40,643 nt of DNA, from the NCBI GenBank assembly GCA_018823285.1, contig JAHJIQ010000046.1, positions 1-40,643 on the forward strand. Reading direction: 5' to 3'. Origin of the DNA: Pseudomonadota bacterium (GTDB lineage Bacteria; Desulfobacterota; Desulfobulbia; Desulfobulbales; JAGXFP01). The notes beneath the pieces are model-generated. The model did no database searches, was not told the DNA's origin, and was given only the letters and a program-made list of their open reading frames with translations. The first letter of the stretch is position 1. Every line of letters starts with the position of its first letter. Positions 16,650-25,140 of the stretch are shown here, piece after piece. The position numbers and the translations under genes were made by a program.

Positions 16650-19577
16650 CTATTTCTTAGCGTAATAGATATCCAGCGCTTTTTTGAATCTCTGGCGGAT
16701 GCTCTTGTCGTGCTCGCGGGGCACCGGGCCGATTTTTGCCCAGTCCTGCTGGATCTTTTTCACTTCGTCGTCGACGGCCTTCTTGTCGTTGCGGCGTCCG
16801 GCCATCACAAAGTTCTCTTCCATCGCGAGTTTGAGCTGTTCCGCAAGAGACAGGGCTTTGGCCTTGCCCTTTGTGACTGATTCCGAGGCGGTGCCGATGA
16901 GATTTTCCAGGCGTAGGCACAGGGTTTCACGGCTTTTCAGGTTTGCCAGCCGTTCCTGCTCAAGGTCGTTGAAGTGCTGCCGGCGGCCGGCGAAAAATGA
17001 GTCGCAGACCGATTTGAAGCGCTGGTTCAGATCGGTCTCCACCTCGCGGGAGGCGTGCCCGGCCTCAAACCATTTTTTCTGCAGCTCCTTCATGAGCTCG
17101 GTTGTCTCCTTGTCGATGCCACGACCGCCGAGTTCTTCCGCCTGGAGAAGATACTCCTCCTTCACCGCCTGGATCTGCATCCGCTTTTCTTCAATCTCTT
17201 TGAAATGCTCGCGCTGGGCCTTGAAGAATTCATCGCACGGGGCGTGGAAGCGTTGCCAGATACTGTCTTTCACGTCGTTCGGAACCGGACCGATCTGTTT
17301 CCATTGCTCCTGCAGGGCGGTCAGTTGTGAAGAGATTTCCTTGCGGACCGAATCTTCGGTCAGGCCCGCAATGATCTCTTCGGCCTGCCGGCAGAGTTCT
17401 TCCTTTGCGCGCAGGTTGTCCTGCCGCTGTTCGTCGATCCAGCTGAAATAGCGGTCACAGGCGGTGCGGAATCTTTTCCAGATCGCGTCTTCCTTTTTGC
17501 GGGGCACATGGCCGATCTTTTTCCAGCGTTCCTGCAGCTCGCGAAATTTTTCGGCGGCGTCGAGCCCCGGTTCGTCGGCGAGTTTTTCCGCTTCCACGCA
17601 GAGTTCTTCTTTTTTCCCGAGATTCTCGCGCCTTTTTTCCTCCTGCTCCTGGAAGTTCTGGTGCCGGTTGTCGAAAAAGTGATTGCAGGCCTTGCGGAAA
17701 CGGTGGTAGAGCTTGTCTTCCTCCTGGCGCTTGCCGTGGAGCAACTCCTTCCATTCCGCCTGCAGCGTTTTCAACTCTTCGGCGGTTTTATTCCATTCGG
17801 TGGACTCCATCAGTTCTTCCGCCCGAACACAGATCTCTTCGCGTCTTTTTTCCGCCTCCTGGCGCAGGACCTTCAATTCTTCAAGGTAGGGCTGACAGCG
17901 GGTGAAATTGCGGTCGCAGGCGGCATGGAATCTTTCCCACAACTGCTGGGCAACATTGCGGGGCAGCGGGCCGACCCCTTTCCATTTAATCTGGAGCGCT
18001 TTGACTGTTTCGAAAACATGGGCCAGGTTTTCATCATGGTCGAGTCCTTCAGCCTCTTCGAGGAGCTTTTCCTTTACACTGAGGTTGGCCCAGCCTTCCC
18101 AGTCGCGGTCGTGGTAGTAGGACTTCTGTTTTTCCGTGAATTTTTCCAGGATTTCGGCAAATCTTTTTTCAAGTTCCCGGCCATCGGAGGTATCCAGATG
18201 CGGGAGGTTGTGCCACTCCTGCCTGATGGTTTTCAGTTTCTTTTCGATGCGGGTCTGTTTTTCAGATTCAAGAAGAGCCTCCAACTTTTCACAGAGTGTT
18301 TTCCGTTTCTCCAGATTGTTCTGCAGGGCGGCGGATTCCTTCTGTCCAAGAAGGTCCTGCAGGTCGGCGATGCGTTTCTCGATAGCTCCGGAATGCATGA
18401 CCCTGAATTTTGTCTGGCTGAGGCGTTTTTCAGTCCCGACAAGGATAGCGCGGGCTTTGGCGCATTGTTCACTCTGCAGGAGAGATTCCGCTTCAAGGAG
18501 AGATTTTTCAAGCTCGGCAAAGAGGGCTTTTTCTTCGCTGATCTTTTCCTGGTTCTGTACGAAGGAGCGGCAGCATTTTTCATACCTGGTTTTCAACGCC
18601 TCGGTGGCGACAAATCTGAAGGCGTCCTCTTTCGTCGAGGCTTCCCACTCCGCGGTTGCCCGCTGGTATTTTTCTCCGGCGGCATCATCCAGTGAGGAGG
18701 TGAGGGCCTCAATCGTGCTGCAGATATTCTCGAGCCGGGTCTGCTGATCCTGAATGAGAGTCGCCTTTTCCTGCTCTTCCTGACGCCGGTGGCAGATCTC
18801 CCGGTACCGGGTTTCGAAGGCGGTGCACGCTTCCTTAAAATCAGGGCAGGAGTGGTGCTCGCCGTTGGCATCGAGAGCCTGCCATTCGTTTCTGAAGGTC
18901 ACAAGACGAACGGCGGCCGCATCCCAGTCCTGGGCGTGGACGAGGTTCCTGGCACCGGCAAGCAGCTCGGTGAGCTTTTCCTCTCTCTGGATCAGGGGGT
19001 CTGGTTTGAAATGTTCCGCCTCGATGGCGGCCCGCTTTTCCTCGGCGCTCCTTCTCGCGGCTTTGCCGGAGGCGGTGGTCGCAAGGTCTGCAAGGAGCGC
19101 CTCGTCGCTGATTTTTTCGAGGGCTGCCAGGGCCGGTTCCCGGCCGCATTTCTGTCTGAGGATATCGGCCAGGAGGTGCTGGTCGGAAATTTTTTCGATG
19201 GCCGCCAGGCGTATTGCAGGAGGTTCGGCGCCAACGGCGATACCGGCGATGGTCTCAGGAGAAGTGATCCGATTGAGCAGATCCCGGCAGCTTTCAAGAT
19301 CGGGGCTCGCCATGACCAGCGAGCAGAGGACTTCGTCAAGGCGACCGGTCACGGCACTCTTGGTCTCATCTTCAAGAGCGGAGGCGGCAAGTGTTTCGAG
19401 TGCGGCAAGATCGGTGAGGCGGCTGACCGCGCCAAGGCGGACTGCGCGATCCTGGTCTTCCCGGGCCACCGAGATCAGGACCTCGGTCATTCCCGGGTCC
19501 AGTTCAAGGATTGAAGCGAGTCTTACTCCGGCGTCTTTGTGCTGCCAGCCCGGTTTTTTGAAATTAAGTAGTCCCAT
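16650..19577 (-). CDS. Large DUF349 repeat protein
   Basis: The 975-residue protein begins with a HEAT-like, Ala/Leu-rich region (about 15-190; units such as EPALAALEKISDEALLADL). It then has about seven clear DUF349 units plus two degenerate ones. Each contains a W followed by a GPVPR-like turn and RFxxxCDxFF: LQIKWKGVGPLPRNVAQQLW, LQERWKKIGHVPRKKEDAIW, LQEQWKQIGPVPNDVKDSIW and IQQDWAKIGPVPREHDKSIR are examples. The units are joined by long charged helices, so the molecule is probably an extended coiled-coil rod in the cytoplasm. DUF349 has no established biochemical role, to my knowledge. It has no signal peptide. A small gap separates it from the PepSY gene upstream; I saw no Shine-Dalgarno before ATG 19577. 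Confidence 0.88.
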   Translation of the reverse strand: MGLLNFKKPGWQHKDAGVRLASILELDPGMTEVLISVAREDQDRAVRLGAVSRLTDLAALETLAASALEDETKSAVTGRLDEVLCSLVMASPDLESCRDLLNRITSPETIAGIAVGAEPPAIRLAAIEKISDQHLLADILRQKCGREPALAALEKISDEALLADLATTASGKAARRSAEEKRAAIEAEHFKPDPLIQREEKLTELLAGARNLVHAQDWDAAAVRLVTFRNEWQALDANGEHHSCPDFKEACTAFETRYREICHRRQEEQEKATLIQDQQTRLENICSTIEALTSSLDDAAGEKYQRATAEWEASTKEDAFRFVATEALKTRYEKCCRSFVQNQEKISEEKALFAELEKSLLEAESLLQSEQCAKARAILVGTEKRLSQTKFRVMHSGAIEKRIADLQDLLGQKESAALQNNLEKRKTLCEKLEALLESEKQTRIEKKLKTIRQEWHNLPHLDTSDGRELEKRFAEILEKFTEKQKSYYHDRDWEGWANLSVKEKLLEEAEGLDHDENLAHVFETVKALQIKWKGVGPLPRNVAQQLWERFHAACDRNFTRCQPYLEELKVLRQEAEKRREEICVRAEELMESTEWNKTAEELKTLQAEWKELLHGKRQEEDKLYHRFRKACNHFFDNRHQNFQEQEEKRRENLGKKEELCVEAEKLADEPGLDAAEKFRELQERWKKIGHVPRKKEDAIWKRFRTACDRYFSWIDEQRQDNLRAKEELCRQAEEIIAGLTEDSVRKEISSQLTALQEQWKQIGPVPNDVKDSIWQRFHAPCDEFFKAQREHFKEIEEKRMQIQAVKEEYLLQAEELGGRGIDKETTELMKELQKKWFEAGHASREVETDLNQRFKSVCDSFFAGRRQHFNDLEQERLANLKSRETLCLRLENLIGTASESVTKGKAKALSLAEQLKLAMEENFVMAGRRNDKKAVDDEVKKIQQDWAKIGPVPREHDKSIRQRFKKALDIYYAKK

Positions 19578-19653
19578 AGGTATTCAGGTCAATTATCCGC
19601 TGGTTTTGGCTCTTGTTCCCGGCAGAATCTTTTCGCCGGGGCATCAAAGTGAT

Positions 19654-20208
19654 TCAGTAATATAGCCAGAGGAACAGTAAAGGCAACAGAATCCCTGTTC
19701 CGGTCAGCCAGGCGCCCCGGCCGGTGATGCCTTTTTTCCCTTTCAGCACAAAGAGGCCGGTGACTGCCAGAAGCCCGAGAGAGAGGGCATACAGGTCGGC
19801 AAACCAGCTCCACAATTTTTTCGGGTGGTTGAGGTGGAGAAAATTCATCTGGCGCAAGATCGGCCTCGCCTTCACCTTTTCCTGCAGCACTTCACCGCTG
19901 GCAAGATTTACGGTGAGGGTATTTCCTTCGACAAAGATCTGCAGGGTCTCCGGATCGGGGCGGAAACTGTTCTTGTACAGGCCGGTTTCTCCGGTCTCGG
20001 CCAGAATTCCGGTGACGGTATTCATCGAGAGCGGGGTTCCGGCAGGAATCGGTTTGATGGAACTTTTCAGATGCTCGATCCTGTAGCTCGGGTTCCAGAT
20101 ATTGATATGGTTGACGGCAATCCCCGAGATCACGTAGACAATGGTCAGGCCGAAGCAGAGATAGCCCAGATCCCGGTGGATGATGTTGTTCCATCTTCGC
20201 CAGTTCAT
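19654..20208 (-). CDS. PepSY-associated membrane protein
   Basis: The protein starts MNWRRWNNIIHRDLGYLCFG, the usual opening of PepSY-associated transmembrane proteins with a basic cytoplasmic end and a conserved HRDLGY. Membrane segments lie at about 15-35, 135-155 and 163-182. The periplasmic middle carries a short PepSY-like half-domain (LQIFVEGNTLTVNLASGEV) and a FLHLNHPKKLWSWFAD stretch with conserved His. Such proteins occur near metal or heme reductases and are thought to act in periplasmic electron or metal handling. The start chosen is the ATG at 20208, one base after the upstream TGA; a TTG at 20220 would add four residues and overlap the preceding gene by 11 bases. It is probably translated together with the DUF4920 gene. 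Confidence 0.82.
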   Translation of the reverse strand: MNWRRWNNIIHRDLGYLCFGLTIVYVISGIAVNHINIWNPSYRIEHLKSSIKPIPAGTPLSMNTVTGILAETGETGLYKNSFRPDPETLQIFVEGNTLTVNLASGEVLQEKVKARPILRQMNFLHLNHPKKLWSWFADLYALSLGLLAVTGLFVLKGKKGITGRGAWLTGTGILLPLLFLWLYY

Positions 20209-20209
20209 C

Positions 20210-20680
20210 TCAATGCTCAATCACTGCGCCGAGAGCCCTGATCCGGTAGATGGTTTCGGCGCCGGTAACGGTGGCCGGATCGAATTTCTGCCCCTTTTCT
20301 TCGGCCTTGTGACGGTAGTAGTCGATCGCTTCATTTTTGCTGAGGGAAAGTTTTTCCACCACCCCTTCCACGTAGGCATTCTGCCCCCGGGCCGACATCG
20401 GGAAAACAATCACCCCGTCAACCACCTTGATCTGGATCTTTTCAAAGGGGGTGTCGCTGGCAATATTCATCCAGCAGCCCCGGGAAGAACAGACCTCGAC
20501 CACGGTTCCCGAGACGAGGACTTTTTTGCCGACAAAGGCTTCAGGGTTTTTCTCGATCTCGGAGATTTTGGTGACCTGTTTCAGGGTGACGGGTTTACCG
20601 AGCTCCAGGCCGGAATAAGAGCAGACGGTTGTTGCGGTGCAGAGGACAAATGCCAGAAGCGGCAGTAAAATCTTTTTCAT
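20210..20680 (-). CDS. Secreted DUF4920-type OB-fold protein
   Basis: ATG 20680 lies four bases after GGGAGAG and starts a signal peptide (MKKILLPLLAFVLCTATTVCS). The mature domain shows the DUF4920 pattern: ISEIEKNPEAFVGKKVLVSG, then GTVVEVCSSRGCWMNIAS with a CxxxxCW site, and a C-terminal helix YYRHKAEEKGQKFDPATVTG. The paired cysteines may bind metal or form a redox pair. This is a small periplasmic or lipid-anchored OB-like domain of unestablished function. It shares a transcript with the PepSY protein. Confidence 0.82.
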   Translation of the reverse strand: MKKILLPLLAFVLCTATTVCSYSGLELGKPVTLKQVTKISEIEKNPEAFVGKKVLVSGTVVEVCSSRGCWMNIASDTPFEKIQIKVVDGVIVFPMSARGQNAYVEGVVEKLSLSKNEAIDYYRHKAEEKGQKFDPATVTGAETIYRIRALGAVIEH

Positions 20681-20898
20681 TTTTCTCTCCCGGAAAAGTG
20701 AAGGTTGTATTGTGAACAAGTGGGAAAATATACCTTTCAGAGGGTATTCAAGTCAATTGATAAGCCGGGATACGGGGAGAAAAAATTGAACAGCCAATAG
20801 CCGGCAGAAAACTCCCGATTTCCAATTAAAATGAGGCCCCATTTCCGCAGAGGCAAAAAGAGGAATGGAGGGGTGTGAAGTTCTGGTTGGAGTGGAGC

Positions 20899-20942
20899 AA
20901 AAAAATTGCCGGCCCGGAACTGGAGAGGAGGTCCGGGCCGGC
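20899..20942 (-). terminator. Rho-independent terminator after the DUF1566 gene
   Basis: Read on the minus strand, arms GCCGGCCCGGA (20942-20932) and TCCGGGCCGGC (20918-20908) pair perfectly over 11 bp around a 13-base loop and are followed by AATTTTTTTG. It starts about 30 bases beyond the stop of the DUF1566 gene (20973). Confidence 0.92.
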
Positions 20943-20972
20943 TGGAGTGAAGAAAAGTGAGGAGTGGAGATG

Positions 20973-21917
20973 TCAGGCGGTGCGACAGGCCCGCCCGAAG
21001 CCTCCCGGGATGGTTCCGGAGGCCCAGAAAACGGCCCCCTGCTTGTAGTCTGCAAACCAGTATCCCCCGGGGCGACGCTGGTCGGCGGTAAAAATAAAGG
21101 GTTGTTCCCGTGAAAAACAGCGGTGCAGATGCAGCCCTTTGCGGTTCACGGCGGCGGTCAGAAGTGACATCGCTTCGTCAATGGTCGGCATCCGCCAGTC
21201 GGAGAATCCGGCGAAATTCCGGGCGTTCAGCTCTTCGATATACCCCTTGACCTTCTTGAAGTTGGTAATATCGCAGCCGCCTCTCTGCCACATGAGCCCG
21301 GAAGCCAGATCGGTTACGGTCAACTCGTCCTGATTGTCGATCAGGCAGCCGGCAAAGGCGCCACTTGTGTTTTGCTGGATATCGAAAAAATCACCCTGTC
21401 GGACGAGATCGGCCACCTCATCTTCGGTAAAGACACCCGGAGAAGAGCGCAGTTTCTTCCTGGCAACCGGTGAAATGTCGTCGGAAATGGTAGGAAGGCC
21501 GCTGATCATCTCTTCGAGATTGATGCTTTTCGTCAGTGGGACCACCAACCCTTCGGTGGTATGGTCGACCACGTTTGCTTTCAGCCACTCCCGCATGGCA
21601 CGGTTGATGGCATGGCTTTTGTCCAGGGTGAACGATTTGCCGTCATCGGCAACACACTGACTGACCAGCTCCTGGGGGGCTTCGATCCTGGCCATGACCC
21701 GGGCATGTTTGACTCCCCGTTCCATCAGATACAGGGAGGGGGGAGACTCCCAGCCGTCGACAAAGAAGTAGTAGAATTTCTCATCGTTGTTCCGGACCCT
21801 CTCGCCATCCTTGCCGCCCCAGCTTTCAAACATGGTGAAGGTGTAGATCGGGGTGATGTCCCAGTCGATGCTGAAGGGCTGGCCTTTCGGGATATCGAGG
21901 GTTTGCGCCAAATTCAT
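20973..21917 (-). CDS. DUF1566 (Lcl C-terminal) domain protein
   Basis: ATG 21917 has GGAGG seven bases upstream, so the 24 codons before it are not used. The C-terminal third (about 200-314) is a DUF1566 domain: TVTDLASGLMWQRGG, YIEELNARNFAGFSDWRMP and a final ACRTA. This domain has a C-type-lectin-like fold. The first 190 residues contain no domain I recognise. They include DWDITPIYTFTMFESWGG and DGWESPPSLYLMERG and look soluble. There is no signal peptide. DUF1566 proteins can be targets of diversity-generating retroelements, but no reverse transcriptase or template repeat is seen nearby. A strong terminator follows; the gene is divergent from glgX and is probably monocistronic. Confidence 0.8.
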   Translation of the reverse strand: MNLAQTLDIPKGQPFSIDWDITPIYTFTMFESWGGKDGERVRNNDEKFYYFFVDGWESPPSLYLMERGVKHARVMARIEAPQELVSQCVADDGKSFTLDKSHAINRAMREWLKANVVDHTTEGLVVPLTKSINLEEMISGLPTISDDISPVARKKLRSSPGVFTEDEVADLVRQGDFFDIQQNTSGAFAGCLIDNQDELTVTDLASGLMWQRGGCDITNFKKVKGYIEELNARNFAGFSDWRMPTIDEAMSLLTAAVNRKGLHLHRCFSREQPFIFTADQRRPGGYWFADYKQGAVFWASGTIPGGFGRACRTA

Positions 21918-22087
21918 AGTCGTCCTCCGGTTTTCTCGCCCTGTGGGGCCAGGTGAAAGATGGTACAATCTCTTTTGCAGGGAACGCATCTTGAGATTGA
22001 TATTCGCATTTCGAATCCGTAGAATGTTTCCACGGTGTGATGATTCTCATTAAACAATAATCGTTCCTGTTTAGTCAACAACTTTAT

Positions 22088-24214
22088 ATGCGCATTCGAT
22101 TGGTGAGTGAAGTGAATTCATATCCAACCAGCCCCGGCAGTCCGCTGCCATTTGGGACCAGTGAAAAGAAAGGGGGGGTTAATTTCTCCCTCTTTTCCCG
22201 GAACGCCGAAAGTGTCACCCTGCTCCTGTTCCGGAGTGGCTCCGGACCGGCAATTGCGGAATTTACACTTGATCCCGGCATCAACCGGACGGGAGATGTC
22301 TGGCACATTCTGGTCCAGGATCTCGACCCTGAAATCCGTTATGTCTACCGGGTGACCGGCCCCTGGGATCCGGAAGGCGAAGGGCATCGGTTTTCCGGGA
22401 AGAACCTGCTGCTTGATCCTTATGCCAGGGCCCTGACCGGAAGTTCCGTCTGGGGGCAAGCCTACAGGCGGAGCGGTGAAGAGGATTCCCGTCAGCTGAA
22501 AGGTTTCCGGCGCCGCTGCTGCCTGGTGAAAGATGATTTCGACTGGGAGGGGGAGCGGCCCCTGAATATTCCGCTGAAGGATTCGATCATCTACGAGATG
22601 CATGTGCGCGGTTTTACCTGCCACTCCTCCTCGGCAGCAAAATATCCGGGGACTTATCTCGGGGTGATTGAAAAAATCCCCTACCTGAAGAAACTGGGTG
22701 TCACGGCGGTTGAGCTTCTGCCCGTGACCGAATTCAACGAAAATGAAATCCTGGCCCATAACCCCAAGACCGGGGAAAAACTGAAAAACTTCTGGGGCTA
22801 CAGCCCGATGGCCTTTTTCGCCCCGAAGGCCTCCTATGCCGTGAATGGTCGCAATGGTGGGCAGGTCAACGAATTCAAGACGATGGTCAAGGCGCTGCAC
22901 CGGGCCGGGATCGAGGTGATTCTCGATATCGTCTTCAACCATTCCGGAGAAGGTGGCGGCGACGGGCCGGTCTTCAGTTTCCGGGGGCTGGACAATTCCA
23001 TCTATTATATTCTTGATCCGGAGAGTCGGGAGTATATGAACTTTTCCGGCTGCGGCAATACTTTGAACTGTAACCACCCCCTGTTCCGGAGCCTGATCAT
23101 GGACTGCCTGCATTACTGGGTCACCGAAATGCACGTGGACGGCTTCCGGTTTGATCTTGCCTCGGTGCTCGGCCGCAATTCACGGGGCGAGGTGATGGAA
23201 AACCCGCCGATGGTGGAGCAGATTGCCGAAGACCCGATCCTCGCCGATATCAAGATCATCGCCGAGGCCTGGGATGCGGCCGGACTTTATCAGGTGGGAA
23301 GTTTTTCCCGCCATCCGCGCTGGGCGGAATGGAACGGGCGCTATCGCGACGATGTCCGGTCCTTTGTGGCCGGTCACGAGAACACCGTTGCCGCACTCGC
23401 CACCCGGATCAGCGGTAGCGCCGATCTCTACCAGCTGGACCGGGCGCCGTTCAACAGCATCAACTTCATCACCAGCCATGACGGGTTTACCCTGTATGAT
23501 CTGGTCAGTTACGAACAGAAGCATAACGAGATGAACGGCGAGGACAACCGTGACGGCACCAACGACAACCGGAGCTGGAACAGCGGGGCGGAGGGCGAGG
23601 TCGCAGACCGGAAGATAAACCGGTTGCGGCAGCGCCGGGTCCGGACCTTTGCTGTAATCCTTTTTCTTTCCCAGGGAACCCCGATGATGCTGGCCGGAGA
23701 CGAGTTCGGGCGGACCCAGAGAGGCAACAACAATGCCTATTGCCAGGACAATGAAATCGGCTGGATCGACTGGGGGCAGGCAAAGAAAAACAAGGGGCTG
23801 CACCGGTTTTTCCGCCGGTTGATCGCACTGCGCAAGGCGCATCCGGTTTTCAGGCGGGCCGAGTTTTTTCCGGAAGGAGAAGTACCATTTCCCGAGATCC
23901 GCTGGCAGGCCACGAAACCTGGGAAAACCGACTGGTCCGGCGAATGCAGGGTTCTCTGTTTTTTCCTTGACGGCAGAGGGAGTCGGGAGAAAACAAGGGA
24001 CAATGATTTTTTCGTGATGCTGCAAGGCGGCGGCAAACCGGAGCGCATCGTGGTGCCTCCGCCGCCCCGGGGGAGCCGCTGGCATCTCCTGATCAACACT
24101 GCGGCGGGATCGCCACGGGACATTGCGGAGGAGGATGAGGCGCCCCTTTTCACCGGACATGAATTCAAGCTGGAAGCGATGGCTGCGGCGGTCCTGATTG
24201 CGAAGAAGGAGTGA
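22088..24214 (+). CDS. glgX: Glycogen debranching enzyme GlgX (GH13)
   Basis: The 708-residue protein has the full glgX layout: an N-terminal CBM48-like domain (about 15-120, PGSPLPFGTSEKKGGVNFSL, WDPEGEGHRFSGKNLLLDPY), a GH13 (alpha/beta)8 barrel and a short C-terminal beta domain. GH13 motifs are present: VILDIVFNHSGEG, then GFRFDLASVLGR with the nucleophile Asp (about 355), IIAEAWD with the acid Glu (about 391) and FITSHDGFTL with the third Asp (about 463). It hydrolyses alpha-1,6 branch points in glycogen or limit dextrin in the cytoplasm. No other glycogen gene is in the window. There is no obvious Shine-Dalgarno; the gene is divergent from the DUF1566 gene. Confidence 0.95.
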   Translation: MRIRLVSEVNSYPTSPGSPLPFGTSEKKGGVNFSLFSRNAESVTLLLFRSGSGPAIAEFTLDPGINRTGDVWHILVQDLDPEIRYVYRVTGPWDPEGEGHRFSGKNLLLDPYARALTGSSVWGQAYRRSGEEDSRQLKGFRRRCCLVKDDFDWEGERPLNIPLKDSIIYEMHVRGFTCHSSSAAKYPGTYLGVIEKIPYLKKLGVTAVELLPVTEFNENEILAHNPKTGEKLKNFWGYSPMAFFAPKASYAVNGRNGGQVNEFKTMVKALHRAGIEVILDIVFNHSGEGGGDGPVFSFRGLDNSIYYILDPESREYMNFSGCGNTLNCNHPLFRSLIMDCLHYWVTEMHVDGFRFDLASVLGRNSRGEVMENPPMVEQIAEDPILADIKIIAEAWDAAGLYQVGSFSRHPRWAEWNGRYRDDVRSFVAGHENTVAALATRISGSADLYQLDRAPFNSINFITSHDGFTLYDLVSYEQKHNEMNGEDNRDGTNDNRSWNSGAEGEVADRKINRLRQRRVRTFAVILFLSQGTPMMLAGDEFGRTQRGNNNAYCQDNEIGWIDWGQAKKNKGLHRFFRRLIALRKAHPVFRRAEFFPEGEVPFPEIRWQATKPGKTDWSGECRVLCFFLDGRGSREKTRDNDFFVMLQGGGKPERIVVPPPPRGSRWHLLINTAAGSPRDIAEEDEAPLFTGHEFKLEAMAAAVLIAKKE

Positions 24215-24243
24215 TGCAGTTGCAATGAACCATTGGTGGTGAT

Positions 24244-24783
24244 ATGGGGGACAAAATGGGCAAATACCGGCACCTTCTCCTGGTCGGGGACTCAATGATC
24301 GAGTTTTTCGACTGGCAGGGGCGTTTTCCCGAACTGAAGGTTGATAATCTCGGTCGGGCCGGAGAATCGGTTGAGGAATTGCAGCTTCGGGCGGAAAACA
24401 TTGTCCGGCGCTTTGCTCCTCCTGACCTGGTCCTGATTATGATCGGCACCAACAATGTGGCGATGGAAAATTTTGCCTTTCATGCCTCCTATGAAGGCAT
24501 CCTGAGCACTTTCAAAAAGGCGTGGACTGACGCGGACCTGCTGGTCAACAGCCTGTTGCCGATGGAGCTTGGCTATCTGGCTCCTGATACGGTGGAACGG
24601 GTGAATGGGAGATTAAAGGAATTGGCCGAACGGAATGGCGCCGATTATCTGGATGTCTGGTCGGCGATGGCTGGCAAGGAAGGGCGGGCTCTGGCAGGGA
24701 TGCTGGAGGACGAGGTCCATCTCACCCGCGAGGGCTACCGGATCTGGTCGGGGGCTCTGGAGAGTTATCTGAATCGGAAGTAG
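24244..24783 (+). CDS. SGNH/GDSL-family hydrolase
   Basis: The 179-residue protein contains all SGNH blocks: LLLVGDSMIEFF (block I, nucleophile Ser), NLGRAGESVEEL (block II Gly), LIMIGTNNVAME (block III Asn), and EDEVHLTREGY (block V Asp-x-x-His). It is an esterase/lipase or deacetylase of the short, cytoplasmic type, with no signal peptide. It begins 29 bases after the glgX stop and may be co-transcribed, perhaps for removing acyl groups from a carbohydrate or lipid; the substrate is unknown. An alternative ATG at 24256 after GGGGGACAAA would drop four residues. Confidence 0.88.
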   Translation: MGDKMGKYRHLLLVGDSMIEFFDWQGRFPELKVDNLGRAGESVEELQLRAENIVRRFAPPDLVLIMIGTNNVAMENFAFHASYEGILSTFKKAWTDADLLVNSLLPMELGYLAPDTVERVNGRLKELAERNGADYLDVWSAMAGKEGRALAGMLEDEVHLTREGYRIWSGALESYLNRK

Positions 24784-24964
24784 GCGTTATTTCCGTGGCA
24801 TTGTCGGTCTCCTCGCCGATCTTCCAGTTTCTTCGGGTGAAGAGTTTTTGCAGGATAAAGGTCAGCCAGGCGGCCATCCAGATGACCGCGCCAAGACGCC
24901 AATCGAGAAATGGGACGCCAAGCAGTAGCAGCAGAAGGACAATGGCGCCGATCTTTCTCGTCAT
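24722..24964 (-). CDS. Small two-helix membrane protein, hypothetical
   Basis: The 80-residue frame has a GAGG about ten bases before ATG 24964. It encodes two hydrophobic segments in residues 6-45 (IGAIVLLLLLLGVPFLDW, then AVIWMAAWLTFILQKLF), followed by a basic cluster and an acidic, proline-rich tail. The tail overlaps the 3' end of the SGNH gene on the other strand by 62 bases, so the end may be artefactual. I recognise no family. The membrane part looks credible; the call is tentative. Confidence 0.4.
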   Translation of the reverse strand: MTRKIGAIVLLLLLLGVPFLDWRLGAVIWMAAWLTFILQKLFTRRNWKIGEETDNATEITPTSDSDNSPEPPTRSGSPRG

Positions 24965-25140
24965 TTGTGATTTCCTCTCGATGGGATAATGGTTTTTTTT
25001 GCTTTTAAGTTGTCCGGTGCAGACTATTCTGAAAATCTGTCTTTGACAAGGAGCGCCAGGTCATTTAATATTGCCGACCCATTTAACAGTCGATATATCC
25101 GCACATTTTGCAGTTTTAAAAGAAGAACCGGGAAAGAATC

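Noticed and set aside
20973..21917. Diversity-generating retroelement target
   Set aside because: DUF1566 fold fits, but no reverse transcriptase, template repeat or variable region is visible in the window.
22036..22062. Fur-box-like AT-rich sequence upstream of glgX
   Set aside because: The match to the 7-1-7 motif is weak and glgX is not an iron gene.
22118..24295. Two long minus-strand frames over glgX
   Set aside because: Antisense shadows of a canonical GH13 enzyme.
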